Under the pieces are notes generated by a model that saw nothing but the letters and a program-made list of their open reading frames with translations, did not search any database and was not told the origin of the DNA. Shown in pieces: positions 11,501 to 22,864 of a DNA stretch of 64,000 nucleotides; the first letter of the stretch is position 1, and every line of letters begins with the position of its first letter. The stretch comes from Lumbricus terrestris (Eukaryota; Annelida; Clitellata; Crassiclitellata; Lumbricidae). The stretch lies in assembly GCA_949752735.1 (NCBI GenBank), contig OX457041.1, forward strand, positions 27,563,400 through 27,627,399. The letters run 5' to 3'. The translations under genes were made by a program, and so were the position numbers.

Positions 11501-14500
11501 GAGCCAGTGACTAGTTACATCTAGAGGTTGCTAGATTTATTATCCCTAGTCACCATTACAGGTGGCTCAAGTGAGAATGATAAGGCTAGAGGTTTTTCAA
11601 GACTGGCAACCAGGAAGTAGTTAGGCAGGCGTGAAACTCTAAGGCAATGTCACTGTAAATAAAAAAAATGTACAAAATTTTCAGAGTCTCGGCAATAAAA
11701 GTGAGTCAGTCGGGTTACCGGAAACACAACTTTTTTTGCCTAAAATCCAACTCTATACGGAAGCAATGTCACCATATTATGTTAATAAAAGTATTTTTAA
11801 ACAAGTTTAAAAAAAAATTTACTAAAAATTTTTTTTTTTAAATTTAATAAAAAAAATTTCAATAAATTTTTTTTACAAAATTATTTGAGTCGCGGCAATG
11901 AAAGAAGGTCGGTCGGGTTACCGGAAACACAACATTTTTTTTGGCCTAACTTTACTTGCATAGACCGTGCCTTTTGACTGAAGCTTCTGTTGTTGCCTGT
12001 CATCAGTTTTGTTAAGTTTCCGTTACAGACTATGCTTTTAGAAGTTTTTGTAGAGTGATCTGTAAGAAATTGTGTTGTCGCAGTCTCATAAGCTATCTCT
12101 GTAAAGTATCTATGGTTTGTGTCTTCAATGACTCTTCACTTTCAGCCGTGGCACATGTGTGTTTGGGTGTGTGGGTGTGTGCATTTTGTGTTCCATCCTA
12201 TCCTCACCTTTTGACCTTGCCACCAACAGTGCGTGTTTAGCTTTCTCAGATGATTGAGTGTTTGCTTTTATAAAAGGCGAGCCTCATAACGGACCATGCG
12301 ACTGAGGTGACGCATATCTCGACCGAAATGAACGCTCGATATCTGGCGCTTCAGAAACAACACCAGGACTTTGTCAACCACTGGAACAGCCAGATCACAA
12401 CTCTCGAACAACAGTTACTTCTCCAGAGTAAGTTACTTCTCCAGTGTAAGTCATATAATTGGGAACATCTCTGTGTTAGTCATTGTATTAGGAATATCTC
12501 TGGACATTCATGTATGTGTAATGCATGCATACATATGCATATAAGCAGGTACATATGTCGATTGTGGTGCTTATTGTTTGTGATTTATCGCAGTTGTGTT
12601 AGTTTATAAATAAAACTTAATCCTTTAATAATGAGCATGTAGTAAACTAGCACAGCTGACCATTAAAGGTTTAAAAATATAAGCTTTTTTACTTGTATGT
12701 ACGAAAGTGGAGGCCAAATATTTGCACCTGACTTGTTTGTTTCTATTTTAGGTTCAACTGGTACGAGCCTAATCAGTGCGGCATCTACCCAGATGGCGAT
12801 AGGATCTTCTGCTGCACTGATCTCGCAAGCGCCACCTAGTGGCATTGGTACCAGCCAGCTGTCCATTCCTCTGCCTATAGTGCAGCCATTGGTGGCTTCA
12901 CAGGTCTGTGCATTGGTTTTATCAAATGTTGGCTTTGCTTCTTTGTTTCACAGTATCTATCAAGCGCTGCTGTGACTTTTAAAGTGCTTTGAATGATCAA
13001 AGCAGAAACCCTTTAAAGAAATCCTTTGATAGTAACATTGGGCACTTTGTAAATGTCGTATTACATGCTTCTTGCTTGCATACATTTGTCTATGCACCAG
13101 ATGCATACATACAGAGTGGGCCATAAAAAGTACCCCCTAAGGTTTTTTGCCAATATCTTGGCCAGAAGTATGAATTTTTAAATGCAATTTACAGGCTTAA
13201 GGCTACCTTTTTATGGCCTACCCTGTATGTTCAGGCATATGCACACATACATAATCCACACAATCCAGGTACATGGATACATACATGCACTTGACTTGCA
13301 TATAGTTATACATGTACATGTATTCACTATTCATGTATATATATTTTGTATGTATGTATTTGTGCCTTTAGACTCCGGAGTGCATAGAAATTAGCTCATT
13401 GTTCGTTACTTGTATTTGTTGATCAATGCATCTTGTTGCAGTGTTCTCTGACATCAACAGCGCAGCAATCAATGGCTCAAGTTGGAGGTCCAATGGTCTT
13501 TCCTCCACCAGGTTTTGGTCCACCACCTCTTGGTTTTAGCCAACCACCACCTGGGTTTGGACCGCTCCCACCCCCTCAACAGTTTGACTACGCACATGGT
13601 ATGTAAACGATTGTCTTATCTTGTAATATACTGGATGATTGGTATTTGCTGGATGGTGTATACATACTTAATGGTTGGTATACGGCTATACGCTGAATGA
13701 TGAATATCTTAGATAATAGTTTTAACCAAGCTGTCAGTAATTTAACTCTGACAGCTTGTACTTGAGGACGGTGGAGGGAAAGAATTAATGTTTAGGGGAC
13801 ACTTTAGCTTGTGGACAGGATGATGGTGATATAATTAATGCTTACTGGATGGATATTTGTTGGTTGATCGCTGCATGTTTGTGGTGGGGTTTGTCTCCAG
13901 ATGCACAAACACTCAGCCGCAGACAAACCTGTTTTATATATACTTTTATAACTCAAGCGTAAGTTGGGTTGTTGAAAGATACTTCGTTAGCATGCTTCAT
14001 TTTATCATTGATTGTGGTGCTCAATGTTGTTGTCCAGACAATTTGTTTGTCAAGGACAGCATTATAATGAGCTTCTCACGCACCTGTATGCACCTACATG
14101 CACATATAAACAGGTGCGCACACATGCATTGCATATATGATATACATAAAATATGTGTGGATAATCATGTAACAATTTTTTAAACTCTAAGATCTGAGAA
14201 TCCTGTTTTTGTTGACCTTTCAGGTCAAGTTCCACCGCTGATGGGAGACTTTGGAGGTCTTCCTCCATCGCTTTCAAGTGCAGGACCACCACCGACAATT
14301 CATCTGCCTGATCTGAGCAAACCACCTCCAGGGTTTCCACCTGCTGGAGGCTTCCCCTCTGGAGCTATTCCACCTCTGATGCCTCCCAATTCTGATGCTG
14401 ATCTGATGCCTTCGATGCCATATTTTGACCTACCTGCTGGGCTAATGGCACCTCTTGTTAAGGTAAGACAGGTTGACACCTCTCGTTAAGGTTAGACAGG

Positions 14501-17500
14501 TTGGCACCTCTCGTTAAGGTAAGACAGGTTGGCTACTTTCGTTAAGGTAAGACAGGTTGGCGCCTCTCGTTAAGGTAAGACAGGTTGGCACCTCTCGTTA
14601 AGGTAAGACAGGTTGGCACATCTCGTTAAGGTAAGACAGGTTGGCACCTCTCGTTAAGGTAAGCCAGGTTGGCACCTCTCGTTAAGGTAAGACAGGTTGG
14701 CACCTCTCGTTAAGGTAAGCCAGGTTGGCACCTCTCGTTAAGGTAGGACAGGTTGGCACCTCTCGTTAAGGTAGGACAGGTTGTAGTACTTAACACTGAC
14801 TTATTTAAATTGATACAGATATGCATTTAACTGATGAATGTACGCTGCAAGTCTGTTAGCGCTAGATGTTGGGCGTCAAACTGTTAGAATAATATATACC
14901 GAGTTGCTTGCGACTGGAATACATTGAAATTTCTTAGAATCTATGACAGATTATTGCCTGAGTACTTGCCTTTATCATCATGTGTGTATTTTCATCAGCA
15001 TTGTCAAAGGCCTATATGTTGAATTCTGTTTCAATTATGCATTTAAATTTTTAATTAGTAAAAACCTAAATAGAATTCATTCAAACTACAAAATATAATT
15101 TATATTTTTAATGCTTAAATGTGTTACCATTCCATTGAACGTATGCGATGAATTTTGACATTTATGTTTCATTTATTGGTGTTCATTTTTACATATTTTG
15201 TGAACCTACCACAGGTTGTTGATTCTTTGACCTAAATATCTGTTGAAACATTGACCAGAATGTTTTCAACATTTTTGTGACCTATGACCTTATTTTTCTT
15301 GCACAAGTATTGATGCCTGTTATCACCATTTATTATATTGCACACATGCTAAGATCATGGACTTTTAAAATACTGAATGAATGCAGAATATAATATTGGC
15401 ATGAACGACATTGAACGTGTGATTGATCATGATACGTATTGGCAACTTGAAGTGGGCATTTGGAAGAAAGGGAATACTGTACAGCATGTTCTCATTTCTC
15501 AAATGTGCCAATCATATTCATGTGTAAATGAGACATGGAACAAAGATTACTTTGCTGGTGCATACATCGTATATTAGCCGCTTGCAAGATGTATTTACGT
15601 CTTTACTGTATGTTATGTGAATGCTATTACCGATTAATGTTGCTGGAATTTTACCTCAACCTGAAGAGGGAAAAGCTGTTGGTGAATATTTGGCTGTTAG
15701 ATTAGGGCGTGACTGTGAAGGTCTGATGGTTATTATGGCTGGTCTGTGTGTTGCACTTAGCTGGAGGATTGTGACTACAAGCCGTTAGATCCGAAGGACA
15801 TTCGTCTTCCTCCTCCAATGCCTCCGACGGAACGTCTGCTGGCCGCTGTCGAAGCATTCTACAGTCCACCGTCGCACGAACGACCAAGGGACAGGTCTGA
15901 ATCATTAATGCTTCCTCCTTTTTTTATTTCATGGATGTCAGTAAAGACCTGTGCTATATAGACGATGTGCAAACCTGTGGCATCATTTGGAGAGTAACAA
16001 AGTTTTGAAGAGTGGTGGAAAGTAAAAAAGTACGTGTTTGGTTTGTTTGAAAGTAAAAAAGTAAGTGTTTGGTTTGTTTGAAAGTAAAAAAGTAAGTGTT
16101 TGGTTTGTTTGAAAGTAAAAAAGTAAGTGTTTGGTTTGTTTGGAAGTAAAAAGTAAGTGTTTGGTTTGTTTGAAAGTAAAAAAGTAAGTGTTTGGTTTGT
16201 TTGAAAGTAAAAAAGTAAGTGCTTGGTTTGTTTGGAAGTAAAAAGTAAGTGTTTGGTTTGTTTGAAAGTAAAAAGTAAGTGTTTGGTTTGTTTGGAACCA
16301 TATGTACAGACATAGTGCCACCTATTTGTATAAGTGCTGCAGTTTTCTTGTTGGTAGCATGCTTGGACTGTAAAGCAGAGATTACATTTTCAATCCAGCT
16401 TAGCAGACTGCATGTAACAACCCTGAACAATTTATTCATGTGCACTTGTCTGTCACCAAACAATATTTGTCACTGCCATGAGCTTGGAAAGAAAGAGGAA
16501 AACCTGTGAAGCAACAACAACGCAATTTACACGACCTTGAATTTTATCGGCTGATAGCTGAAGAGCCTAAGAGAAGGAAGTGAGTGCTTGCTGTTCATCC
16601 TACATGGAACAAATGTCCAGTTCTTTACTGCCATCTACGAGAGGCACTATATAAATTCATGGATACAATACAGTACTGAGGAGTGCTACCTTCAAGATAT
16701 ACACTACTGTGAAACTTAAATTGTTTTGTTAATTGGCTGTTCCTTTTAATTAATTTTTAGCGATGGATGGGAGAAGCTTGGTTTGTTTGAATTCTTCAAA
16801 GCGAAGCAAAAGGCAAAGAAGATGAAAGCGGAACGAAATGTCGGACGCAGAAGGTCACGTTCGCGGTCGCGTTCTCCGTCCCCGAGACCACGTCGGCGAA
16901 ATTCTCGAAGATCAAGGTTACAACTTTTTCGATTGTAGACTTTAGACTTTGTTGCAGACCATCTCCAGCTGCAGAAGCATCAGTCGTATAAGAGCAAACT
17001 TGTTATTGTTTTCTGTTCTAACTATAATTTCATAAGTTGGTGAAAATTGCTTTTATGTGATATATTAAAAACCTTTGTAAATGCCGAGCTATATGCAAAA
17101 TAGCAATAAAAATAATAGTGATAATAATAATGATAATAATAATGATGAATAATGATAGTAATGATATGATCGTATATTACTTCAAACTGACAACTACGCT
17201 GTTAGATAATAATGAATAATAATGATAATAATGAATAATTACAATAATCATAGATTACATGATGTAGTCATAACAGACGATGATGACATGTTCAACATGA
17301 GTTGAATTTAACTGTGTGCCATTCTGCAAGGCATCTATCTGCTTAGATATGTGGCATGCATAGTTTGAATGCATACTCAACTACATGCTGTTATGCACAT
17401 TCATGTGTGTACTGTGCTTTTGTACATTCCTACTATTGAACCTGGCTTCAAAGCAAACACTGAAACAGTTCATTGAAGTACTCAGTATATACAGTAAAAC

Positions 17501-20469
17501 TGTATACAGTAAAACTATATGTATACAGTAATACTCATTACTTGTTCAGACAAATTGACTGACAGCACTGCAAAGTTTCATGCATAAAACTGTATACAGT
17601 AAAATGGTCAACGTTTAGTTAAATACACAGTATTTACTATCAGTCAAGAAAATTTACCAGTTCCTATTTTTGGAGAGACCTGAACAAGAACTGTGCTTGT
17701 GAACGAATGTTTTTAATTGATGCAAATAAATTTTAGAATGTTCTTCCTACAGGTGTCTTTTCTTTCTGCTTGTTTTTTTTTGTCATGTTGTTCTCAAGCG
17801 AAAAGTATATATTTTTTTCAAATTGCATTTTTGCCATGACCTTCTAGATTTAACCTGTCTACTGCAGCTCGAGTGCGATTTGCCATCTTTTCATTTCTTT
17901 GTTGCACTGAGAGTGGCAGGATCAGACAGTGAGCACCTTGCCATTCACCCGCACTTGCAAATGCTACGACATGGACTCATTAATGCTTTATATTTGTGAC
18001 TGCTTCTCATGGTCAGTCAAAGACTGTTTCTCTTTTGCATGAAACTTTGCAGTGTTGTCAGTCAAATTGAAAGATGCTTTATGTTGTAAATTGCTTCTGT
18101 CATATAGATCAAGATCAAGGTCACCACTTGAGTATCAGAGAAGTTCACTGTCAAAGTCAAAGTCGAAGTCGCGTTCTAGATCGAGGTCAAGATCTCGTTC
18201 TCGATCAAAGTCACGTTCTCGGTCAAAGTCACGTTCTCGATCTCGTTCTCGATCTCGATCGCCTGCTCGAAGACGTTCCGTTGAGAAGAGTCCGCCTGCT
18301 GCGGGATTCTTGTGAGTACAGATTGTGCTTGAGAGATGAAAGAGAGCATTTCCACAGACTCTGTTTAAGTTCTACTTCTGAGAAGGTTTCCAGGAACTCA
18401 GTTTCCTTGGCATCTTCCAGTGATCTATGTTCCCTTTGGATTTTCACCGTTCCTGCTTTCGAGATGCTGTTCCCAGGGACTTTGTTTCATTGACAAGGTC
18501 CCTGAGGTTTGCTAGAGACCTTAGAAACCGAGGTTTGCTGACGATCCTTGGAGTGACCTTTAGAATCGAGGTTTCAGTCCTAGAAATATCTGGAACCCTG
18601 TCCTTAAATTATTTACTAGCGTTATTATTTTTAAGACATTTTTCTGCACCTTTTTACTTTCATGCTTTATAAGGACATGATAATTCCACTGTGTGATTGT
18701 TTGCATATGAGAGTTCAGGCACTTTTTGGCTTTGTATTGTTACTATTTGAATTTTAATTTGAGTGCAGTTATTGGTGACCTCTCCAAATATGAATTATGG
18801 AATCTTTACTAGGATTCTAGAATATTATTCTAATGAACCCCTGGACTTAACCCTTTGCCAGCTCCTATAGATATAGGGTCCCATACCTTGCTTTAGCGAT
18901 AAAGGGTTAAATAGTTGCATTGACGTCTTTTCAGCAACAAATCTTGTTCAACGTGGGGGTTAATGGTTAATAGAACTTTGACTCTAGCCAACCATAGCCT
19001 TTCTTCTAAGTCTTCTTACTATCCGACAAATCATCTGGTTGTCTTAATTTCATTGTAAACACCTAAAACCAGAACAGTGCTTTGGAAAAAAGCCTTTTGA
19101 GTCGGTGGAATCTAAATTCTGTAAAATTTGTCTTCCTGTTTCTGTTCATTCTACTCACTTTGCATCTAATTTTCAACTTAAAAGTTTCTTTTTCAACTTG
19201 ATCTCTACACCATTGTCTGTCTGTGTCTGTCTGTCTCTCTCGCTCTATGCCACAGCGGACTGACTTTCTGGATGTTGTCCCGGTTGCAGGATGTATTTTG
19301 TGCCTTTGGTGGATGCCATCCACATTTGATATTGCTTCTATAGAGATGCTCCTACACAATATCTTCTTTGCTATGTGGTGCTCTACATCCCAAACATATT
19401 GCTGACCACGTGCAGCTTTAATCTACTTTTGACTGATCTCCATAATTTGCTTTACAAAATAAGAAAATAGTTATGTTGTTCATGTCGTAATAATAATTGT
19501 GGACAGGTTTAAAATAGACTTGTGATGAATGTATTCATTTGTAGAATGTGTACATAATTTATTAAATGTAAGCACATATTATAAATGTAAGGATGTTGAA
19601 GGTATCGACTTGTCATAGGCCTAGATGTTGGATAAATATTAGCATTATATTATTATATTATATTTTAATATTATTGTTTTAATTAATGAATGATTGTCTC
19701 TTCTTGTCTCTCTGTATCTTCAGTTCTGAACCGTATTATCAAGCAAACGCTGAGTCACGTCTAGGGGAGGAAAACAAAGGACATCAGCTGCTGACTAAGA
19801 TGGGTAAGAAGACCAAATGAACTGTTTGTCTTTCGCAGATTTTTCTCGAGATACTGTTTTTGTTCTGCAGCTCGGCAACAAGCATCAAATATTTGCTGAG
19901 AGCGTTGAGCAATTTTTGAACTGTCTTAAAATGCACTTATTCAGATCTGTTGGATAGGCATGATGAGTACGGCGTGCACATGTGAGTTATTTAACCCTTT
20001 AATGATACATGTAACATAATACTCTATTGCTGTAGTTCAGCAAATATCTTTGTAACATGTTTTTTGCAATGCTACATCTATTAGCACTATGGTTTGGGTT
20101 GACATTGCTGTTCGTGTAAAAATTGTTCACCTTCATGGTCACGTTTGTTTGTTTATGATAAATATCTTCAAGGACTGTAATACTTAGATGTTTCGACACC
20201 GGTACAATATATTGGAATCATGCTGTAGCTGAGTTATGATTTTTCCAGGTTGGGGTGGAGGTGGACTTGGAACGCGAGAGGAAGGCATCGTCGATCCCAT
20301 CAACCATGCAGATGTCCGCGATAAAATGGATCAGTTCAAAGGTCTCGGCCTTCCCATGAACGATCCGTTTGAGCAGTTCCGCAAGAGCAAGAGTCACGGC
20401 TTTACTACTCGGATGAGGGAAAAGGCAGAGGCTGCTGCCGCCACTGTTACTCAAACACCGGCTGTTTGA
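2550..20469 (+). CDS. CHERP: CHERP homologue (SURP, CID, RS and G-patch splicing factor), 18 exons
   Basis: Exons: 2550-2574, 3553-3723, 4457-4695, 6325-6462, 7038-7114, 7926-8000, 8739-8850, 10068-10118, 10931-10969, 12277-12427, 12752-12903, 13442-13598, 14224-14462, 15761-15894, 16761-16916, 18108-18311, 19724-19803, 20249-20469. All introns are GT..AG. The exons sum to 2421 nt, giving 806 residues and a TGA stop. Residues 12-62 are a SURP domain (NIIDKLANFVARNGPEFE). Residues 66-145 are a glutamine-rich helix. Residues 146-296 are a CID, the RNA polymerase II CTD-interaction fold. Residues 410-540 are proline/glycine-rich. The block MPYFDLPAGLMAPLVK is at 527-542 and ERLLAAVEAFYSPPSH follows. 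An RS domain covers about 613-695, and a G-patch (about 721-765) starts LGEENKGHQLLTKMGWGGG. The order and motifs match human CHERP, which is somewhat longer. In vertebrates CHERP associates with the U2 snRNP and was first described from effects on ER calcium release. Weak donors follow exon 4 (GTGGGT) and exon 7 (GTTCGT). The first ATG gives the conserved N-terminus MDFPKAPDDPEL. The homology call is firm; exact ends of the short exons are inferred from phase and conservation. Confidence 0.95.
5176..5853. mobile_element. Non-autonomous TIR element with GCGCGCA-repeat termini (CHERP intron 3)
   Basis: Inverted ends of about 120 bp are each built from tandem copies of ACAAA(A/T)GCGCGCAG, followed by CAGGAACAATGAAATC. 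The left end carries one extra unit. The flanks are a direct duplication GTCCATGTT (5167-5175 and 5854-5862). The interior is a tandem array (5455-5715) without coding capacity. A 9-bp duplication with long TIRs suggests a Mutator-like relative, and an 8-bp reading would suggest hAT. The class is therefore open, while the insertion structure is clear. Confidence 0.85.
5455..5715. repeat. Minisatellite inside the TIR element
   Basis: Tandem units of about 20-33 bp contain GAAATGGAAGCTGGATGAAG, alternating between TTCGCTATAGGT and TCAGA-type linkers, with about ten copies. Copy number probably varies, and the array makes a spurious 103-residue frame on the minus strand. Confidence 0.85.
11154..11950. 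mobile_element. Fold-back/MITE element in CHERP intron 9
   Basis: The left end TTAAGGCCAAAAAAAATAAT, followed by GCTGTGTTTCCGGTAAC, is matched by the inverted right end GGGTTACCGGAAACACAAC, then a T run and GGCCTAAC. A third, internal copy of the right end lies at 11712-11742. The remainder is AT-rich and non-coding. I saw no clear target duplication. Confidence 0.75.
13112..13225. mobile_element. 114-bp mariner-type MITE (CAGRGTGGGCCATAAAAAG family)
   Basis: Ends CAGAGTGGGCCATAAAAAG and CTTTTTATGGCCTACCCTG form inverted repeats flanked by TA on both sides. The interior contains TGCCAATATCTTGGCCAGAA, also present in the longer relatives at 44961 and about 47794. It lies in CHERP intron 11. 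Confidence 0.8.
14457..14783. repeat. 28-bp minisatellite built from the exon 13 splice donor
   Basis: There are twelve 28-bp units, each starting GTTAAGGTAAGACAGG and ending TTGGCACCTCTC. The first unit is the real exon 13 end plus its donor (exon ends at 14462), so every later copy repeats the exon tail and a GTAAGA donor. Units differ by single bases (GTTAGA, GTAAGC, GTAGGA). Confidence 0.95.
16021..16292. repeat. 31-bp minisatellite in CHERP intron 14
   Basis: About nine units read AGTAAAAAAGTAAGTG followed by TTTGGTTTGTTTGAA, with small length changes (30-31 bp). The minus-strand frames of 112 and 169 residues (NKPNTYF repeats) are products of this array and not genes. Confidence 0.95.
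17103..17250. repeat. AAT/GAT-rich imperfect microsatellite
   Basis: Imperfect AATAATGATAATAAT runs occupy two blocks (17103-17165 and 17205-17250) within CHERP intron 15. Confidence 0.8.
17552..18068. repeat. Inverted repeat pair upstream of CHERP exon 16
   Basis: A 36-bp sequence (AATTGACTGACAGCACTG, then CAAAGTTTCATGCA) at 17552-17587 recurs inverted at 18032-18068 with few changes. The right copy ends 39 bp before exon 16. Nearby (17456-17620) are several copies of CTGTATACAGTAAAA. Confidence 0.8.
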
Positions 20470-21461
20470 ACACTGACTTGACTCGATAAAGATGTCTACT
20501 TGCGTAAGATCGGTGACTAGATAGGGTGGTCCATAAAGTACATGTTCCCTTACCTATTGACCATATTCGTCTACCAATTTAGAATGATCCAAGCCCTCTG
20601 TCAACATTGACACTCCAGTGAAGTCCATTTAACTGCAGTTGGGGCTTAAGATGCAGGATGTAATGAAAACGGCATATACCGAATTTGCCGGTATATGCAG
20701 TGATTCCTCTTGACTATAACTGTTCGTAACATGTGCATGATTTTTCTCCATCTCACATTTTGTAGATGTCCTCTGTCGAAATCCCCTCGAGCTATACATG
20801 TTGTTTACGAGATGCATTTGATGTGAATTTGATTTAATTCTAGTTAAAGTCAAGTGGATTTTCTATTTCGAGGACATCCAAACATGTTGGAGTAAAGTGA
20901 GAGGACAGTTTCTTCTGATGGACAGTAACTTTTTGTGTTCTCCAACTATGGCCAGAGTTGTACCGACTTTCACTGAATGTTGGTTTCAAATGGAGCGTGC
21001 TAACTGTGAGGCATTAAAGACATTGGCTGCGTTGTTACGATTTTGTCTGTTCGTATGCTCTGTTATTTACATATTTCTCGTATTTGCTATAGCGCCCTCT
21101 TAAGCTCGCTACTCAGAATTGCTCCTGAATACACCGCGGACACTGTCTTGGAGTTTCACGCCAAAGCACACAAGCAATTGCGAGTGAGGACTTTGTTCAA
21201 GGTCCCTAAAAACTCCCTATGCGGTGGCTTGATGTGGATTCGAACCTGTAGGGATTCATCCAAGGCACCGGACCCACCACTGTGCCCCACATTCTCCAGG
21301 AATGTTATGTTTGCGACAAACATAATATTCTAGAATCAGTGTTTGTCTAAACAGAGTCAGCGCTTACTCTTGTTTTGTTTACACTGGTTCTTTCCACTTC
21401 TTACTAATATTGCGAAATAAGACTTTGATGATATTCCAAACGTGAAGTCTCTTCCAGTTTA
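20470..21461. other. CHERP downstream region; probable 3' UTR, no other gene seen
   Basis: No convincing exon and no AATAAA hexamer appear close to the stop. An ATTAAA lies at about 21014. A single mariner-like end (AGGGTGGTCCATAAAG) occurs at about 20524 without an evident partner. The poly(A) site cannot be placed from sequence alone. Confidence 0.4.
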
Positions 21462-22864
21462 CAGGGTGGCTCAAAAAAAAACGTACCACCGGGGAAAATG
21501 CGATATCTTCGCAGCCGATTGGGGTTTTTCTGCGAAAATTTCACAATTTGAAGGGGAATGAATATACAACAATCCCTGAAAGTTTCATTTGAAACTTTTC
21601 ATGTTTGCAAAAGTTACAGCTGTTCAAACTTAAAATTTCGTTTTTTCAATTATCCGGAGAATCATGCTCCAATACAAGTGATTTCATTAGGATGTTTGGC
21701 AAATTACAACACACACACATTGATGATGATGTCATACGACCTCACTATGAGCTGTAAAGAAGCTGTTTATGAAGCAATCTGCTGGTATTTGGTGATATTT
21801 TATAGATTAAGGTCTCAATTGGTGAACCCAAACAATGAACGTCATGGGCAAAGTTTCTGCAAAAGATAAAATGGGAACTCGGACTTTGCATGAACAGAGA
21901 CTGAGACATCGCGTGATCATAGCAAAATACCCAGTGAAAAGTGGAGCCTGAGCACATTGAAGACTATCTGCAAACGGGTTTATGTAACGAAGATCAGATG
22001 TCGGAAGAGAGGCAGGAAGTGGTCGCTTGATCTGACGGAAAAAGCGCGATTTTCACGAAATTCGCTTGGTAATCGAAAGGTCAAGTTTGCAAAGCAAATC
22101 GTGGTTTCGGCATCAGATATGCCGGCGTGTGTTGCGGCTGCAAGAAAAGACTGCAATTAATCCCATTCAGTAGGTTAGATGTCAAACTCATCATTGAACT
22201 CGCTTACCCAGACTCATTGAAGACCAGGTATGCTCTAACATCTGGTTTTATTATGCAGCAGGACAGTGCGCCTGCTTGCTCGCACGGCAAGGTTGATTAT
22301 GATGGCGCTACCTTATTGACATCAACTGAAGTAAATGCATTGGCAAAGATGATTTACAAACTCGCCAGACCTTAACCCTCTTGTTTATCACGTCTGGGGA
22401 GCTATGCTGGAACGCTGCAAGACATTTAATCCCAAGTTGGAGAACATTGGCCAGCTGAAGCAAGTCTTGCTGCTAATGTGGGGTCAGTTGCCGCAGGACC
22501 CGACCAACAAGGCCATACTGAGCTTCACAAAAAGAATTTGAGCTTGTGTTAAGGCAGGGAGTGGACACTCTCATTATACCTTACAATAAACTGCAAAACG
22601 GAATGCTGAGGTCGTAGTGAAAAGTGATATCATTTGACTTGGAAATCTACAAGTGACGTCAATTTTCCGCGGATAATTGAAAAAACGAAATTTTAAGTTT
22701 GAACAGCTGTAACTTTTGCAAACATGAAAAGTTTCAAATGAAACTTTCAGGTATTGTTGGAAATTCATTCCCCTACAAATTGGAAAATTTTCGCAGAAAA
22801 AGTTCGATCGGCTGCGAAGATATCGCATTTTCCCCGGTGGTACGTTTTTTTTTGAGCCACCCTG
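21462..22864 (+). mobile_element. Degenerate mariner element with ~220-bp inverted ends
   Basis: Ends CAGGGTGGCTCAAAAAAAAA at both termini are flanked by TA. The inverted arms extend about 220 bp and include AAACTTTTCATGTTTGCAAA. Plus-strand transposase pieces, in broken frames, include LTEKARFSRNSLGNRKVKFA, MQQDSAPACSHGKV (second catalytic Asp), NPLVYHVWGAML and TNKAILSFTKRI. Frameshifts and stops make it non-functional. Confidence 0.85.

Noticed and set aside
14062..14340. 92-residue minus-strand frame over CHERP exon 13
   Set aside because: Shadow of the real plus-strand exon.
15954..16463. Minus-strand frames with NKPNTYF repeats (112 and 169 residues)
   Set aside because: Product of the 31-bp minisatellite in CHERP intron 14, antisense to the gene.
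16557..16579. Possible extra microexon CTGAAGAGCCTAAGAGAAGG between CHERP exons 14 and 15
   Set aside because: In the phase set by exon 14 it gives an immediate TGA, while direct joining of 14 to 15 matches the conserved protein.
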